Shown one piece after another: positions 56,512 through 64,000 of a stretch of 64,000 bases of DNA. Location: positions 71,980 through 135,979 of the forward strand of contig CABJFQ010000006.1 in assembly GCA_902364975.1 (NCBI GenBank), read 5' to 3'. Under the pieces are notes generated by a model. That model saw nothing but the letters and a program-made list of their open reading frames with translations, made no database searches and was not told where the DNA came from. Position 1 is the stretch's first letter, and each line of letters opens with the position of its first letter. A program made the translations under genes and the position numbers. This DNA comes from Coriobacteriaceae bacterium (GTDB lineage Bacteria > Actinomycetota > Coriobacteriia > Coriobacteriales > Coriobacteriaceae).

Positions 56512-57450
56512 ATGACTACCGATAAGCCGATCGATGTTGCGATTATCGGTGGCGGCCCCGCGGGCTATGCTGCCGCCATTTATTCTGCGCGTGCCAACCT
56601 GACGACGACCGTGATTGAGCAGGGCATGTCGGGAGGGCAGATCGCCACAACCAATGAGGTCGAGAACTATCCGGGTTTCCCGCTCCTGAGTGGCGCCGAA
56701 CTCGGCGAGCGTTTTCAGCAGCATGCAGAGGGCCTGGGAGCACAGGTTACATGGAGCATGGTTACGGGTATCGATTACGATGCCGATGCAGCGTTGTTTA
56801 CGGTGCATCACGATATGGGCGATACGCTGGCCTCGAGCGTTATCGCTTGCATGGGTGCCACGCCGCGTCCGGCAGGTTTCGCAGGCGAGGATACGTATCG
56901 CGGTCGTGGCGTTTCATATTGCGCAACATGTGACGGCATGTTTTTCCGCGGCAAGCAGGTTTTTGTAATCGGTGGTGGCAATTCGGCATGCGAAGAGGCT
57001 CTGTTCCTGTCCGACATTGCCAATAGTGTGACCATCGTGCTGCGCCGCGACCAGTTCCGTGCGCCCGATGGTGTTGTTCAGAAAGTACTCGCAAAGGACA
57101 ATATTACAGTTAGGTACCAAACTAGTATTGTGGAGCTATCGGGCGAAGCCATGCCAACGACGATTACCTTTAAGGACAATGCATCTGGGGAAACTCATGC
57201 CGAGTCATTTGAGCCCGGCTCGTTTGGCATCTTTGTCTTTACGGGGACGCAGCCACATACCGAGCTTGTTGAGCATCTAGTCGACCTGGCTCCCGACGGC
57301 GGCATTGTCACCGACGATTCGATGGCCACCTGTACACCTGGTCTATTTGCCGCTGGCGATATCCGTTCCAAACGTTTACGCCAGGTTGTGACCGCTGTTT
57401 CGGACGGAGCCATAGCAGCAACGAGCGCATACGCGTTTCTCCGTGGATAA
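56512..57450 (+). CDS. trxB: Thioredoxin reductase / FAD-dependent disulfide oxidoreductase
   Basis: This 312-residue flavoprotein has FAD-binding GGGPAGYAAAIY near 13-24, the redox pair Cys137 and Cys140 in CATC, the second nucleotide fold GGGNSACEEA, and the FAD end GLFAAGDIR. It reduces thioredoxin. The ATG follows GAAAGGACGCTTC. In the NAD(P)-binding stretch the HRR-like motif reads LRRDQFRA, as in NADPH-using enzymes. Confidence 0.92.
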   Translation: MTTDKPIDVAIIGGGPAGYAAAIYSARANLTTTVIEQGMSGGQIATTNEVENYPGFPLLSGAELGERFQQHAEGLGAQVTWSMVTGIDYDADAALFTVHHDMGDTLASSVIACMGATPRPAGFAGEDTYRGRGVSYCATCDGMFFRGKQVFVIGGGNSACEEALFLSDIANSVTIVLRRDQFRAPDGVVQKVLAKDNITVRYQTSIVELSGEAMPTTITFKDNASGETHAESFEPGSFGIFVFTGTQPHTELVEHLVDLAPDGGIVTDDSMATCTPGLFAAGDIRSKRLRQVVTAVSDGAIAATSAYAFLRG

Positions 57451-57488
57451 GTACGATAATATATCTTATGTAATGTTGCTATCTTTAA

Positions 57489-57536
57489 ACAAAGTGGTTG
57501 GACGATGCATCAATGTGTTGTCCAACCACTTTTACT
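57489..57536 (+). terminator. Terminator after trxB
   Basis: A perfect 13-bp stem (57491-57503 with 57520-57532) is followed by TTTAC. Confidence 0.85.
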
Positions 57537-57604
57537 TGCCGGCTATGTGGTATGCAAAACTAGATAACCTAGAATACAATATAGAAAATGAACGGAGGAC
57601 CTTT

Positions 57605-58216
57605 ATGAACCACGTTAAACACGTTATTCCGATGTCCGATTCGTCGGTCAGTATTAAGCCCGAGGATATTCAGCCCACTGTGCTGCCCGATGCATTTATT
57701 CAGTCCGAAATCGTGTGCAAACTCAATACGTTGAGTCTGTCGCGCTATGACCAGTTGCCCAATGTGACGCTCTATCGCGACCAGGTTATTGAGTATGTTG
57801 CGCTGTGGATGGAGCCGCTGTCCATTTGCGTTGAGCAGCCCGTCATTACGCCATCGATGATCAACAACTACGTGAAGGTCGGCCTGGTGCCTGCTCCGGT
57901 TAAAAAGCAATATGGCCGCGAGCAGATTGCCCGTCTGATCGCTATCTGCATCTTTAAGCAGGTGCTACCTATTGCTGCGGTGCAGGCACTCTTTAACATT
58001 CAGCGATTGAGCTACGATGCCCCGACGGCCTTCAACTATGTGGTTGATCAGCTCGAGGCATCGATTCGTTCGGCGTTTTCCGTCGAGCCGACGCCGGTTC
58101 CCGATACGGCGCATCAGGTAACGCGTGAGTCGCTGCTTGTGCGCAGCGCGGTTTCATCCTTTGTTTCGAAGGCTTACTTGATGAGCTATCTCAAGTTCAA
58201 TGGGTTTAATAGCTAA
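57605..58216 (+). CDS. DUF1836 domain protein
   Basis: This 203-residue protein matches DUF1836, a MerR-like helix-turn-helix family: SMINNYVKVGLVPAPVKK followed by QYGREQIARLIAICIFK. Members are presumed regulators with unknown targets. The ATG at 57605 follows ACGGAGGACCTTT. It has terminators on both sides, so it is monocistronic. Bases 57537-57604 contain a possible -10 (TACAAT at about 57575). Confidence 0.8.
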   Translation: MNHVKHVIPMSDSSVSIKPEDIQPTVLPDAFIQSEIVCKLNTLSLSRYDQLPNVTLYRDQVIEYVALWMEPLSICVEQPVITPSMINNYVKVGLVPAPVKKQYGREQIARLIAICIFKQVLPIAAVQALFNIQRLSYDAPTAFNYVVDQLEASIRSAFSVEPTPVPDTAHQVTRESLLVRSAVSSFVSKAYLMSYLKFNGFNS

Positions 58217-58226
58217 CCGACGTATA

Positions 58227-58277
58227 AAACGGGCGGGACAAAGAGCCATCTGTCGCTTTGTCCCGCCCGTATTTTTG
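58227..58277 (+). terminator. Terminator after the DUF1836 gene
   Basis: ACGGGCGGGACAAAG (58229-58243) pairs with CTTTGTCCCGCCCGT (58256-58270), followed by ATTTTTG. It may also serve the convergent degV gene. Confidence 0.9.
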
Positions 58278-58289
58278 CTTGGTTGGACT

Positions 58290-59156
58290 TTATTTGCCCG
58301 AAGCTACGCCCATGCCGTAGCCGATGATGAGGCCGTGCATCTCGGCGTAATAGGAATCCAGGCAGTTGCAGGGCATGATGATGGTCTTGGAGCCGGGCCA
58401 GCGCTCCACAATTCGGCTGGCAAGTGCTTGGGCGCCTGCCTCATTCTCGACATGGTCGATAACGACCTCGCCGCCGGTAAAGCCTTCGGCCTCCATGGTG
58501 TCGACAATCTTGGTGAGCATCTTCTTTTCGCCGCGGGTGTGCCCAACGAGTTCAATTTTGCCCGCTTCGCTCGCCGTGCCCAAAATGCGGATATTGAGCT
58601 TGTTAGCAATAACGCCGGCCGCCTTAGGGATACGTCCGGCCTTCGCAAGGTTTTCGTAATTGCACAAACTAAAGAGGATCTTGCTGTTCTGCTCCAAGCT
58701 ATCGAAGTAAGCGCAGGCGTCCTCAAAGGAGGTATCCGGGTTGCTCGTAAGATAGCGGTCGAACAGCAAGAAGATCAGATCCATTTTGCCACCTGCGGCT
58801 CGCGAGTTAACCAAATGAATCTGACGGTTGGGCTCTTCGGCAAGCACCATGTCACGCGCGGTGGCCGCGGCATTGTAGCTTCCCGAGACGCCCTCGGAGA
58901 TGGGCATGCAAATCGTCTTGTCAGCGAGCTTAAAGAGCTCAGCCCACTCCCCTACGCTTGGGCAGGCGCTCGATGATGCGCCGGCTTCCGATTGAATGGC
59001 AACATTAAGCTCGTGAACATCGAGCGAGAGGTCGTCAACGAATTCACGCTCCCCCACTCGGATCTTAAGGGGTGCAAATGCAAAGGTGGTATGAGGTGCG
59101 GTCGGTTGCCAATCGCGGAGGTTACAGCTCGAATCGGAGATAAGTGCCCAGCTCAT
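58290..59156 (-). CDS. DegV family fatty-acid-binding protein
   Basis: This 288-residue protein matches DegV: ALISDSSCNL at the start, SSACPSVGEW, ISEGVSGSYNAA and the conserved NSRAAGGKMDLI region. DegV proteins bind a fatty acid and, as FakB, present it to the kinase FakA; no fakA is in the window, so the role is inferred. A GGTCC-containing leader precedes the ATG, with TATAAT on the minus strand about 30 bases upstream. Confidence 0.9.
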   Translation of the reverse strand: MSWALISDSSCNLRDWQPTAPHTTFAFAPLKIRVGEREFVDDLSLDVHELNVAIQSEAGASSSACPSVGEWAELFKLADKTICMPISEGVSGSYNAAATARDMVLAEEPNRQIHLVNSRAAGGKMDLIFLLFDRYLTSNPDTSFEDACAYFDSLEQNSKILFSLCNYENLAKAGRIPKAAGVIANKLNIRILGTASEAGKIELVGHTRGEKKMLTKIVDTMEAEGFTGGEVVIDHVENEAGAQALASRIVERWPGSKTIIMPCNCLDSYYAEMHGLIIGYGMGVASGK

Positions 59157-59274
59157 AGAGGGTCCTTTCTATATGCTTCTCAATCATTATAGCTATATTG
59201 CTCACCGATGAAGCGTGCATCTAGTATTGAAAACTAGCACATTAGGATCATGTATGGAGCACGGTCATAAATAA

Positions 59275-59308
59275 ATGAACCTCGCAGCTCAAAGGCCACG
59301 AGGTTCAC
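59275..59308 (-). terminator. Terminator of the NlpC/P60 gene
   Basis: GAACCTCG and CGAGGTTC form the stem; on the minus strand it is followed by ATTTATTT. Bases 59157-59274 hold only the degV promoter region. Confidence 0.75.
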
Positions 59309-59331
59309 CTTCGTTCGCTATACAGAGTGAC

Positions 59332-60453
59332 TTAGTAGCGCACGAAAATGTAGTTGTTGTTCATACCGGCTGCGACGGAACTGATGATGACGCCCGTTTT
59401 GTAGTCGGAAGCATGGATCATCTGACCATTACCGATATAGATGCCGGTATGGTAGGAGTTAACCACAACATCGCCGGGTTGCGGATCGGACACACGGGTC
59501 CAACCCATGAAGTCGACCGTGGTGCCCAGACGGCAGTAGCGTCCCGTGAGGCAATAGCTTACAAAACCGGAGCAGTCAAAGCTGTTCGGCCCAATGCCAC
59601 CCCAAGAGTAAGCGTATCCGAGCTTGCTATAGGCACGCGAAACAACGGAACCGCCGTCAACGGACTGGCTCGGTGCGGAAGGCGTCGGAGCCGGAGCCGG
59701 AGCCGGAGCGGGCGTCGGGGGCTGCGGAGTGGGAGCGGGCGCGGGCGTGTTTCCGCCGCCGTCGTTGGTCGTACCGCCACCCTTGTTGGTGTTCTCGCTC
59801 GTACCGGCGGTGTCGTTGCTCACCGTGGCCTTTTCGGCGGTGCTAGCATTTATGCCAGCCTGCAGCGCGGCGTTGGCCTGGGCCTCGGCAGCAAGCTCGG
59901 CCTGCAACTGTGAATCCAGGGAGTTCACGACACTCTGGGCTTCAGCCTGCTGGGCGTTAAGCTCATCGACCTTCTTTTGCGTGGTGGCGACGTTCTTCTC
60001 CTGCTCGGCCTGCTTATCGGTGAGCTGCTGCTTAAGCTCCTTGACCTCTTGAATGGTCTGAGCCTGCTTATCGGAAACTTTGCCGTAGTAGAACAGACGG
60101 TTGAGCATATCGCTCAGGTCATCGACGCCGGTCAGAACCTGAAGCAGGCTCAGACCGCCGGTTTTGTACTCGCCGGCGACATAGGTCGAGAGCTTGGCCT
60201 GACCGTCAGCGATCTCCTGCTGCTTTTGCGTGATCTCGCCAGCAGTCTGATCGAGCGCCTGCGTCTGCGTGGCGAGCTCATCGTAAATCTGCTGGGTTTG
60301 GGTACCGATCTGCTCGAGCTTCGTACGAGCAGCGGCAAGGTCGGATGCGGTATCGGCGTAGGCAGGAGCCGCGAGGCCCAAGCCCAAAACACAAGCGAGG
60401 GTTGCCGTAGCAGCGCAGCGTGCCATGTTTTTGTGCGTGTTTGCTGTGCGCAT
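59332..60453 (-). CDS. Secreted NlpC/P60 peptidoglycan hydrolase with coiled coil
   Basis: This 373-residue protein has a signal peptide (1-33, likely cut after AYA), a coiled-coil region (about 35-210), a Thr/Gly then Pro/Ala-rich linker (about 215-265) and a C-terminal NlpC/P60 domain. Catalytic Cys294 lies in FDCSGFVSYC, and the His in HTGIYIGNG. The build resembles RipA/PcsB-type hydrolases controlled by FtsEX-like partners. It cuts stem peptides, probably at division. It precedes nothing on its strand; apt lies upstream. Confidence 0.92.
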   Translation of the reverse strand: MRTANTHKNMARCAATATLACVLGLGLAAPAYADTASDLAAARTKLEQIGTQTQQIYDELATQTQALDQTAGEITQKQQEIADGQAKLSTYVAGEYKTGGLSLLQVLTGVDDLSDMLNRLFYYGKVSDKQAQTIQEVKELKQQLTDKQAEQEKNVATTQKKVDELNAQQAEAQSVVNSLDSQLQAELAAEAQANAALQAGINASTAEKATVSNDTAGTSENTNKGGGTTNDGGGNTPAPAPTPQPPTPAPAPAPAPTPSAPSQSVDGGSVVSRAYSKLGYAYSWGGIGPNSFDCSGFVSYCLTGRYCRLGTTVDFMGWTRVSDPQPGDVVVNSYHTGIYIGNGQMIHASDYKTGVIISSVAAGMNNNYIFVRY

Positions 60454-60485
60454 GTAGCTTCCTTTCCAGTAACTAAGGGTAACGG

Positions 60486-61016
60486 CTAGTCCACCGTCAC
60501 CAGGCTAAAGAGCTCAACATCGTCGTCAGTCGGCGTGAGCTTCTCGCGCGGGTTGAGAAACGCAAGCTCAAGGATACACCCGTAGCCCACAAGCTTTGCG
60601 CCCATATCTCGCACCAGTTTACCTGTTGCCTCGACGGTTCCGCCCGTCGCGACCAAGTCGTCCAGAATCAACACGGTATCTTTAGAGGTAATGGCATCGG
60701 CATGGATCTCGATAGAGTCGGTGCCGTATTCGAGCTCATAGCTCTGGCTCACCGTCTTGCGGGGTAGCTTGCCCGGTTTACGTGCGGGAACAAAGCCGGC
60801 ACCAAGGGCCACAGCCACCGGTACGCCAACCATAAAGCCGCGAGCCTCGGGACCCACGACCTTGGTGATTCCCATGCCGGCAAAGTGCTCGGCGAGGGCA
60901 TCGGTCATGGCTTTGAGCGCCTCGGGATTGCCAAAGAGCGGCGTGATGTCTTTAAAGATGACTCCGGGCTCGGGATAGTCGGGGATGTCGACGATTTGAG
61001 ATTCGAAGTCGTACAT
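60486..61016 (-). CDS. apt: Adenine phosphoribosyltransferase
   Basis: This 176-residue enzyme salvages adenine to AMP. VGPEARGFMVGVPVA and the PRPP motif VLILDDLVATGGT identify Apt; IVDIPDYPEPGVIFKDITPL is the N-terminal signature. The ATG at 61016 lies six bases after GAAAGGT; an ATG five codons earlier lacks a site. Confidence 0.95.
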   Translation of the reverse strand: MYDFESQIVDIPDYPEPGVIFKDITPLFGNPEALKAMTDALAEHFAGMGITKVVGPEARGFMVGVPVAVALGAGFVPARKPGKLPRKTVSQSYELEYGTDSIEIHADAITSKDTVLILDDLVATGGTVEATGKLVRDMGAKLVGYGCILELAFLNPREKLTPTDDDVELFSLVTVD

Positions 61017-61056
61017 TGCATGACCTTTCAATGGGTTGCCGGATAAGCGGCAGCTG

Positions 61057-61935
61057 TTATTTGCCCGCGGTGGCGGTGCCGGTTTGCGAAGGGGCGACGA
61101 CCTTGAGCGGCTTTACGAGAGAATCCTCGTGCGAAGCCGGCGCGACAGTTTCTTCGTTTTTGGCCTTGGTGGACTCGGAGCGAGCGATTTCCTCATCGAG
61201 TGCATCGATGTCGGCGTCCTCGACCACGGCGTTGAGCGACTCAAAAACGCGGTTCTTGAGCAGTGCCGTATGCACACCCTCGGTGAGGTCGTGAAGCTTC
61301 TTAAACGCACGCTCGAGCTTGGCGTCGCGCTCGTCATCGGAGGTGTCCATGCCGAGCATGCTTACGAGCACTTGCTCAAACATCGAGGATTCGCGGTTGG
61401 CGGAAGACACGTACTGACGCAGGTTGCGCGGCTCGATGTGGAAGCGTGACAGCTCGGAGCAGTAGCGGATGATCGGAAAATCGCGACCATCGACGAGCTC
61501 ACGGTTCTGCGGACTCTTGATGATGCGAATGAGGTCGTTCTCGGCGAGCGAGCGGATAAACGAGATCTCGACGCCCAGCATATCGGGAATGGTCTCGATG
61601 GGATGCAGCTTTTGTTTGGTCTCCTTGGGCTCCGTCTTAAGCGGAACATCGGACAGCAAGCCCACCTCGTAGGCGAGCGTTGACAGGTCCGTGGCGTTTT
61701 CCAAGCGCTGCTTAATCACGTTGAGCGGCATGTAGCGGGTCTTCTGCAAGTGCAGGATGACCTCCAGGCGATCAACGTCCTCCTTAGAGTACTGACGGTA
61801 TCCCTTAGGCGTACGATGAGGGGTAATGAGCCCCTCATCTTCTAGAAATCTAATTTTTGAGTTCGAAAGATCGGGGTATGCGCCTCGAAGTAGGTTGACG
61901 ACTTGGCCGATACTCAGATAGTTGCGTTCGGCCAT
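61057..61935 (-). CDS. MerR-family regulator, FtsR-like
   Basis: This 292-residue protein has an N-terminal MerR winged helix (about 5-75, YLSIGQVVNLLRGAYPDLS, KIRFLEDEGLITPHRT) and a second domain (about 115-230) instead of a ligand pocket. Its place directly after a GarA-like FHA gene and a pgsA paralogue matches the actinobacterial FtsR regulators, of which the Corynebacterium one controls ftsZ. The C-terminal 50 residues are low complexity. Function is inferred from synteny. Confidence 0.82.
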   Translation of the reverse strand: MAERNYLSIGQVVNLLRGAYPDLSNSKIRFLEDEGLITPHRTPKGYRQYSKEDVDRLEVILHLQKTRYMPLNVIKQRLENATDLSTLAYEVGLLSDVPLKTEPKETKQKLHPIETIPDMLGVEISFIRSLAENDLIRIIKSPQNRELVDGRDFPIIRYCSELSRFHIEPRNLRQYVSSANRESSMFEQVLVSMLGMDTSDDERDAKLERAFKKLHDLTEGVHTALLKNRVFESLNAVVEDADIDALDEEIARSESTKAKNEETVAPASHEDSLVKPLKVVAPSQTGTATAGK

Positions 61936-61938
61936 GCC

Positions 61939-62373
61939 CTACTCACCGGTTTCGATGCGCTCCGGCGTGCTCTCGTGGTAGATGAGCGTAAACGTACCGA
62001 TCTGGACGGAAGAACCGTCGTGCAGCGGGGCTGCATTGACGATGGCACCGTCGACCCAGGTGCCATTGAGCGAGCCTAAGTCCTCGATGCGAGCGCCGAG
62101 GCCCTCGCGGATAATGCGCGCGTGGCTGCGCGATACGGTCATGTCATTGAGGAAGATGCCGTTCGCAGGATCGCGGCCGATGGTGGTCACGTCGTCCTCG
62201 AGCTCAAAGGCGGCACCAGTCTGCGGACCCTTGACGATGGACAGAACGGGGGCGGTGATGCGCACGTTGGCCATGAGGTCGGGAACGGTGACGTCGCTTG
62301 AAGGCACGCGGAATACGCAGGTAGCGTCAGCTGTCTTATCATTCTGAGGCATATTGTTAACCATGTTGTCCAT
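61939..62373 (-). CDS. FHA-domain protein, GarA/OdhI-like
   Basis: This 144-residue protein has a C-terminal FHA domain (GRD at 66-68, SRSH at 81-84, NGT at 103-105) that binds phosphothreonine. The N-terminus holds ATCVFR with Thr18, aligned with the ETTSVFR phospho-switch of GarA and OdhI, which when phosphorylated folds back on the FHA domain and frees 2-oxoglutarate dehydrogenase or glutamate enzymes. One Thr is present instead of two. The ATG at 62373 follows AGGGGTTGTC. Its stop is three bases from the ftsR-like start. Confidence 0.88.
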   Translation of the reverse strand: MDNMVNNMPQNDKTADATCVFRVPSSDVTVPDLMANVRITAPVLSIVKGPQTGAAFELEDDVTTIGRDPANGIFLNDMTVSRSHARIIREGLGARIEDLGSLNGTWVDGAIVNAAPLHDGSSVQIGTFTLIYHESTPERIETGE

Positions 62374-62439
62374 GACAACCCCTAACTTATCGCGGACGTG
62401 CCGCAAATAATGAACCGTACGTAATCATACCCCAACGAA

Positions 62440-63144
62440 TCAGTCTTCGATTTCAGGGTTCAGAAAGTCGATGTCCTCGTCCTCGGGATGCGCGAGAGCC
62501 TGTTTAATGGCCACTCCGCCCTTAATGGAATAGATGACAGCCGTGAGCATGGAGAAGATCACGCCGCCGTACACAAAGAAGATGCCGAGGGGCACCGAGC
62601 TTCCGTTGAGGCCCGGGAAGGCCGTAAGGGTTAAAGGTAAAAGATGCAGGCCGTCAATAACGGGGAACCCGAGCAGCATGAGCGAGAAGCCGGTCATGAG
62701 CAGTGCAGTGGCAATCTTTCCGGGAAAGACGACATCGATGGGGCGACGGTGATAATGACGCACGATAAGCGTGCCGATGCCCAGATAGATGTCGCGGCCA
62801 ATAATGAGCACGCAGACCCAGATTGGCAGCTCTCCGCGAACCACCAGCCCAAGTACGCCGGTGAACAGCAGCGCACGGTCGCAAATGGGATCCATGACCT
62901 TGCCGAGCCACGAGACCGTCTTGGTCATGCGGGCGATCTGACCGTCCATCCAATCGGTGGAGGCGGCAACGGCGTAGATAACGATGGCGATGACGCGGTT
63001 GTTATCCGTCACAAACAGGTACAGAAATACCAGGGTGAGGATCAGGCGCGTAAAGGTGATGAAATTGGAGATCGTAAAGATCTTATTCGACGGGTAATCG
63101 GAAGTGCCGATAAGCTCCTTTTTGATCTTCTTTTTGATGCCCAC
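62440..63144 (-). CDS. CDP-alcohol phosphatidyltransferase, second PgsA-like
   Basis: This 234-residue membrane protein has the CDP-alcohol transferase motif with D67, G68, A71, R72, G81, D85 and D89. It resembles PgsA, but another pgsA exists at 41483, so it may make a different phospholipid such as cardiolipin or phosphatidylinositol-type lipid. GTG at 63144 is chosen because GGGGGAGTCCT precedes it. The linkage to garA-like and ftsR-like genes parallels the mycobacterial pgsA2-garA region. Confidence 0.85.
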   Translation of the reverse strand: MGIKKKIKKELIGTSDYPSNKIFTISNFITFTRLILTLVFLYLFVTDNNRVIAIVIYAVAASTDWMDGQIARMTKTVSWLGKVMDPICDRALLFTGVLGLVVRGELPIWVCVLIIGRDIYLGIGTLIVRHYHRRPIDVVFPGKIATALLMTGFSLMLLGFPVIDGLHLLPLTLTAFPGLNGSSVPLGIFFVYGGVIFSMLTAVIYSIKGGVAIKQALAHPEDEDIDFLNPEIED

Positions 63145-63271
63145 AGGACTCCCCCGCTGGTTAACGACAAAACTTTCGCTACTATACCCGTTCCGGCGAT
63201 GTCTATCCAGCGTAAGCATAGAGAGTCCAGACATGAGGAAGGCGCTTTTGGGCGGCGGTGGATTTCACATT

Positions 63272-63335
63272 CGTGTACATCAGCCTCCAAACATGCCGAA
63301 AAATGTCGGTTTTGGAGGGTGATGTACACGTTTTG
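63272..63335 (+). repeat. Palindrome with 20-bp arms and T-run
   Basis: Arms 63272-63291 and 63311-63330 are complementary at 19 of 20 positions around a 19-base centre that can form a small inner stem (CCGA with TCGG). TTTT follows on the plus strand. No gene lies within 63145-63540; the remainder of that gap shows only the hairpin at 63490. Confidence 0.75.
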
Positions 63336-63489
63336 ATTCGGTGATTACATCGATCGGGAAAGTTGTTGCCTTAAGCAAATTAATCATGATGTGCGGGTCG
63401 AGAAGGGTTGGCGCCAAAAGAACCCAACGGCCGTTATGGCTTCGTTAGAAACGCGCCCCACCATGGATGGTGAACCCGAAAGGTAAGGC

Positions 63490-63516
63490 GCGCGGGCACG
63501 GTGACTCGGCCCGCGC
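63490..63516 (+). promoter_or_regulatory. GC-rich hairpin before the ABC transporter gene
   Basis: GCGCGGGC (63490-63497) pairs perfectly with GCCCGCGC (63509-63516), 24 bases before the ATG of the next gene and just ahead of its AAAGGA site. It may affect expression. Confidence 0.45.
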
Positions 63517-63540
63517 TCCCGGAAGAGAAAGGATAAACCC

Positions 63541-64000
63541 ATGGGTTACATGCTCGAGACGCGTGGGCTCACCAAGCGCTTCGGCCGCGGCGACCAGGCG
63601 CAGGACGCCGTGGCCGATGTGAGCCTTCATATCCGCGAGGGCGAGGTGTACGGGCTGCTCGGTCCCAACGGCGCCGGCAAGTCGACAACGCTCAAGATGA
63701 TCTGCGGGATGCTGCGGCCGACGGCCGGGGAGATCCTCTTTGCCGGGCACGCCTGGCGCCGCGAGGACCTCTACGCAATCGGCAGCCTCATCGAGGAGGC
63801 GCCGCTCTACCCCAACCTCACCGCGCGCGAGAACCTGCGCGTGCGCACCACGCTGCTGGGCCTTCCCGAGAGCCGCATAGATGAGGTGCTCGCCGCCGTG
63901 GACCTCGCGGACACCGGGAAGAAGCGCGCCGGGCGCTTCTCGATGGGCATGCGGCAGCGCCTGGGGCTCGCACTGGCGCTGATCGCCCGGCCACGCCTGC
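63541..64000 (+). CDS. ABC transporter ATP-binding protein, lantibiotic-protection type (partial)
   Basis: The frame is open from the ATG at 63541 to the window edge (153 codons), starting MGYMLETRGLTKRFG. Walker A is GPNGAGKS near 41-48, the Q-loop region reads LIEEAPLYPNLTARENL, and the signature FSMGMRQRLGLALAL is close to the cut end. The fused pattern LIEEAPLYPNLTA fits the BcrA/LanF group that exports lantibiotics or bacitracin-like peptides; permease genes should follow. GAGAAAGGATAAACCC precedes the start. Codons are richer in G and C than in neighbouring genes. Confidence 0.85.
   Translation, partial: MGYMLETRGLTKRFGRGDQAQDAVADVSLHIREGEVYGLLGPNGAGKSTTLKMICGMLRPTAGEILFAGHAWRREDLYAIGSLIEEAPLYPNLTARENLRVRTTLLGLPESRIDEVLAAVDLADTGKKRAGRFSMGMRQRLGLALALIARPRL

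Overview
The window reads as a stretch of chromosome from an anaerobic, GC-rich actinobacterium of class Coriobacteriia, most likely Collinsella or a close relative. This is inferred from gene content, not from a database match. Actinobacterial traits are an mIHF-gmk-rpoZ block and a pgsA / GarA-type FHA / FtsR-like MerR block. Firmicute-like traits that Coriobacteriia share are RNase J plus RNase Y, SpoVS, the pyrK-pyrD(B) electron-transfer dihydroorotate dehydrogenase, a DUF1836 regulator and a fermentative AdhE. Almost the whole window is core genome in tight, translationally coupled operons. No rRNA, tRNA or CRISPR was seen.

Layout. 1-3956: the 3' end of proS, an APH-fold phosphotransferase and adhE. 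4137-5175: a RAYT (Y1 transposase) flanked by a 51-52 bp inverted repeat pair. 5280-11243: rpmB, then the pyrimidine operon pyrR-B-C-K-D-F with an attenuator-like leader; carAB and pyrE are absent here. 11483-13937: mihF-gmk-rpoZ-thiI. 14107-22752: comEA-comEC-holA, rpsT, lepA-dus-hemW. 22811-30151: a membrane-anchored DnaJ variant, canonical dnaJ, mtaB, phoH, ybeY, dgkA, era and recO. 30290-35279: rpsO, pnp and rnj, with an unusual structured repeat region between pnp and rnj. 35281-42664: ftsK, a RodZ-like gene, yajQ, rimO, pgsA, cinA. 42922-51704: recA-recX, rny, a GHKL ATPase, spoVS, miaB-miaA-hflX. 51689-54593: an SOS locus (acyltransferase and lexA on minus, a YneA-like LysM protein divergent), then nrdR and dut. 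54594-55091: two large related palindromes between convergent genes. 55092-63144: a glycosyltransferase, trxB, DUF1836, degV, an NlpC/P60 hydrolase, apt, ftsR-like, garA-like and pgsA2. 63541-64000: the start of a lantibiotic-type ABC transporter ATPase.

Functional themes. The genes cover de novo UMP synthesis, mRNA decay (PNPase, RNase J, RNase Y, YbeY), tRNA and ribosome modification (ThiI, Dus, MtaB, MiaA/B, RimO, Era, HflX), DNA uptake and recombination (ComEA/EC, RecA, RecX, RecO, CinA) and the SOS response. LexA boxes of the GAAC-N4-GTTC type are visible at recA and in the lexA/LysM divergent region. The most interesting unexplained signals are (i) two copies of an 84-nt element between pnp and rnj with compensatory hairpin changes, one inside a 40-bp inverted repeat; (ii) two palindromes near 54.6 and 55.0 kb with a shared 36-nt centre but different self-complementary arms; (iii) a 26-nt motif shared upstream of comEA and recA; and (iv) a J-domain/zinc-finger protein ending in membrane helices next to true DnaJ.
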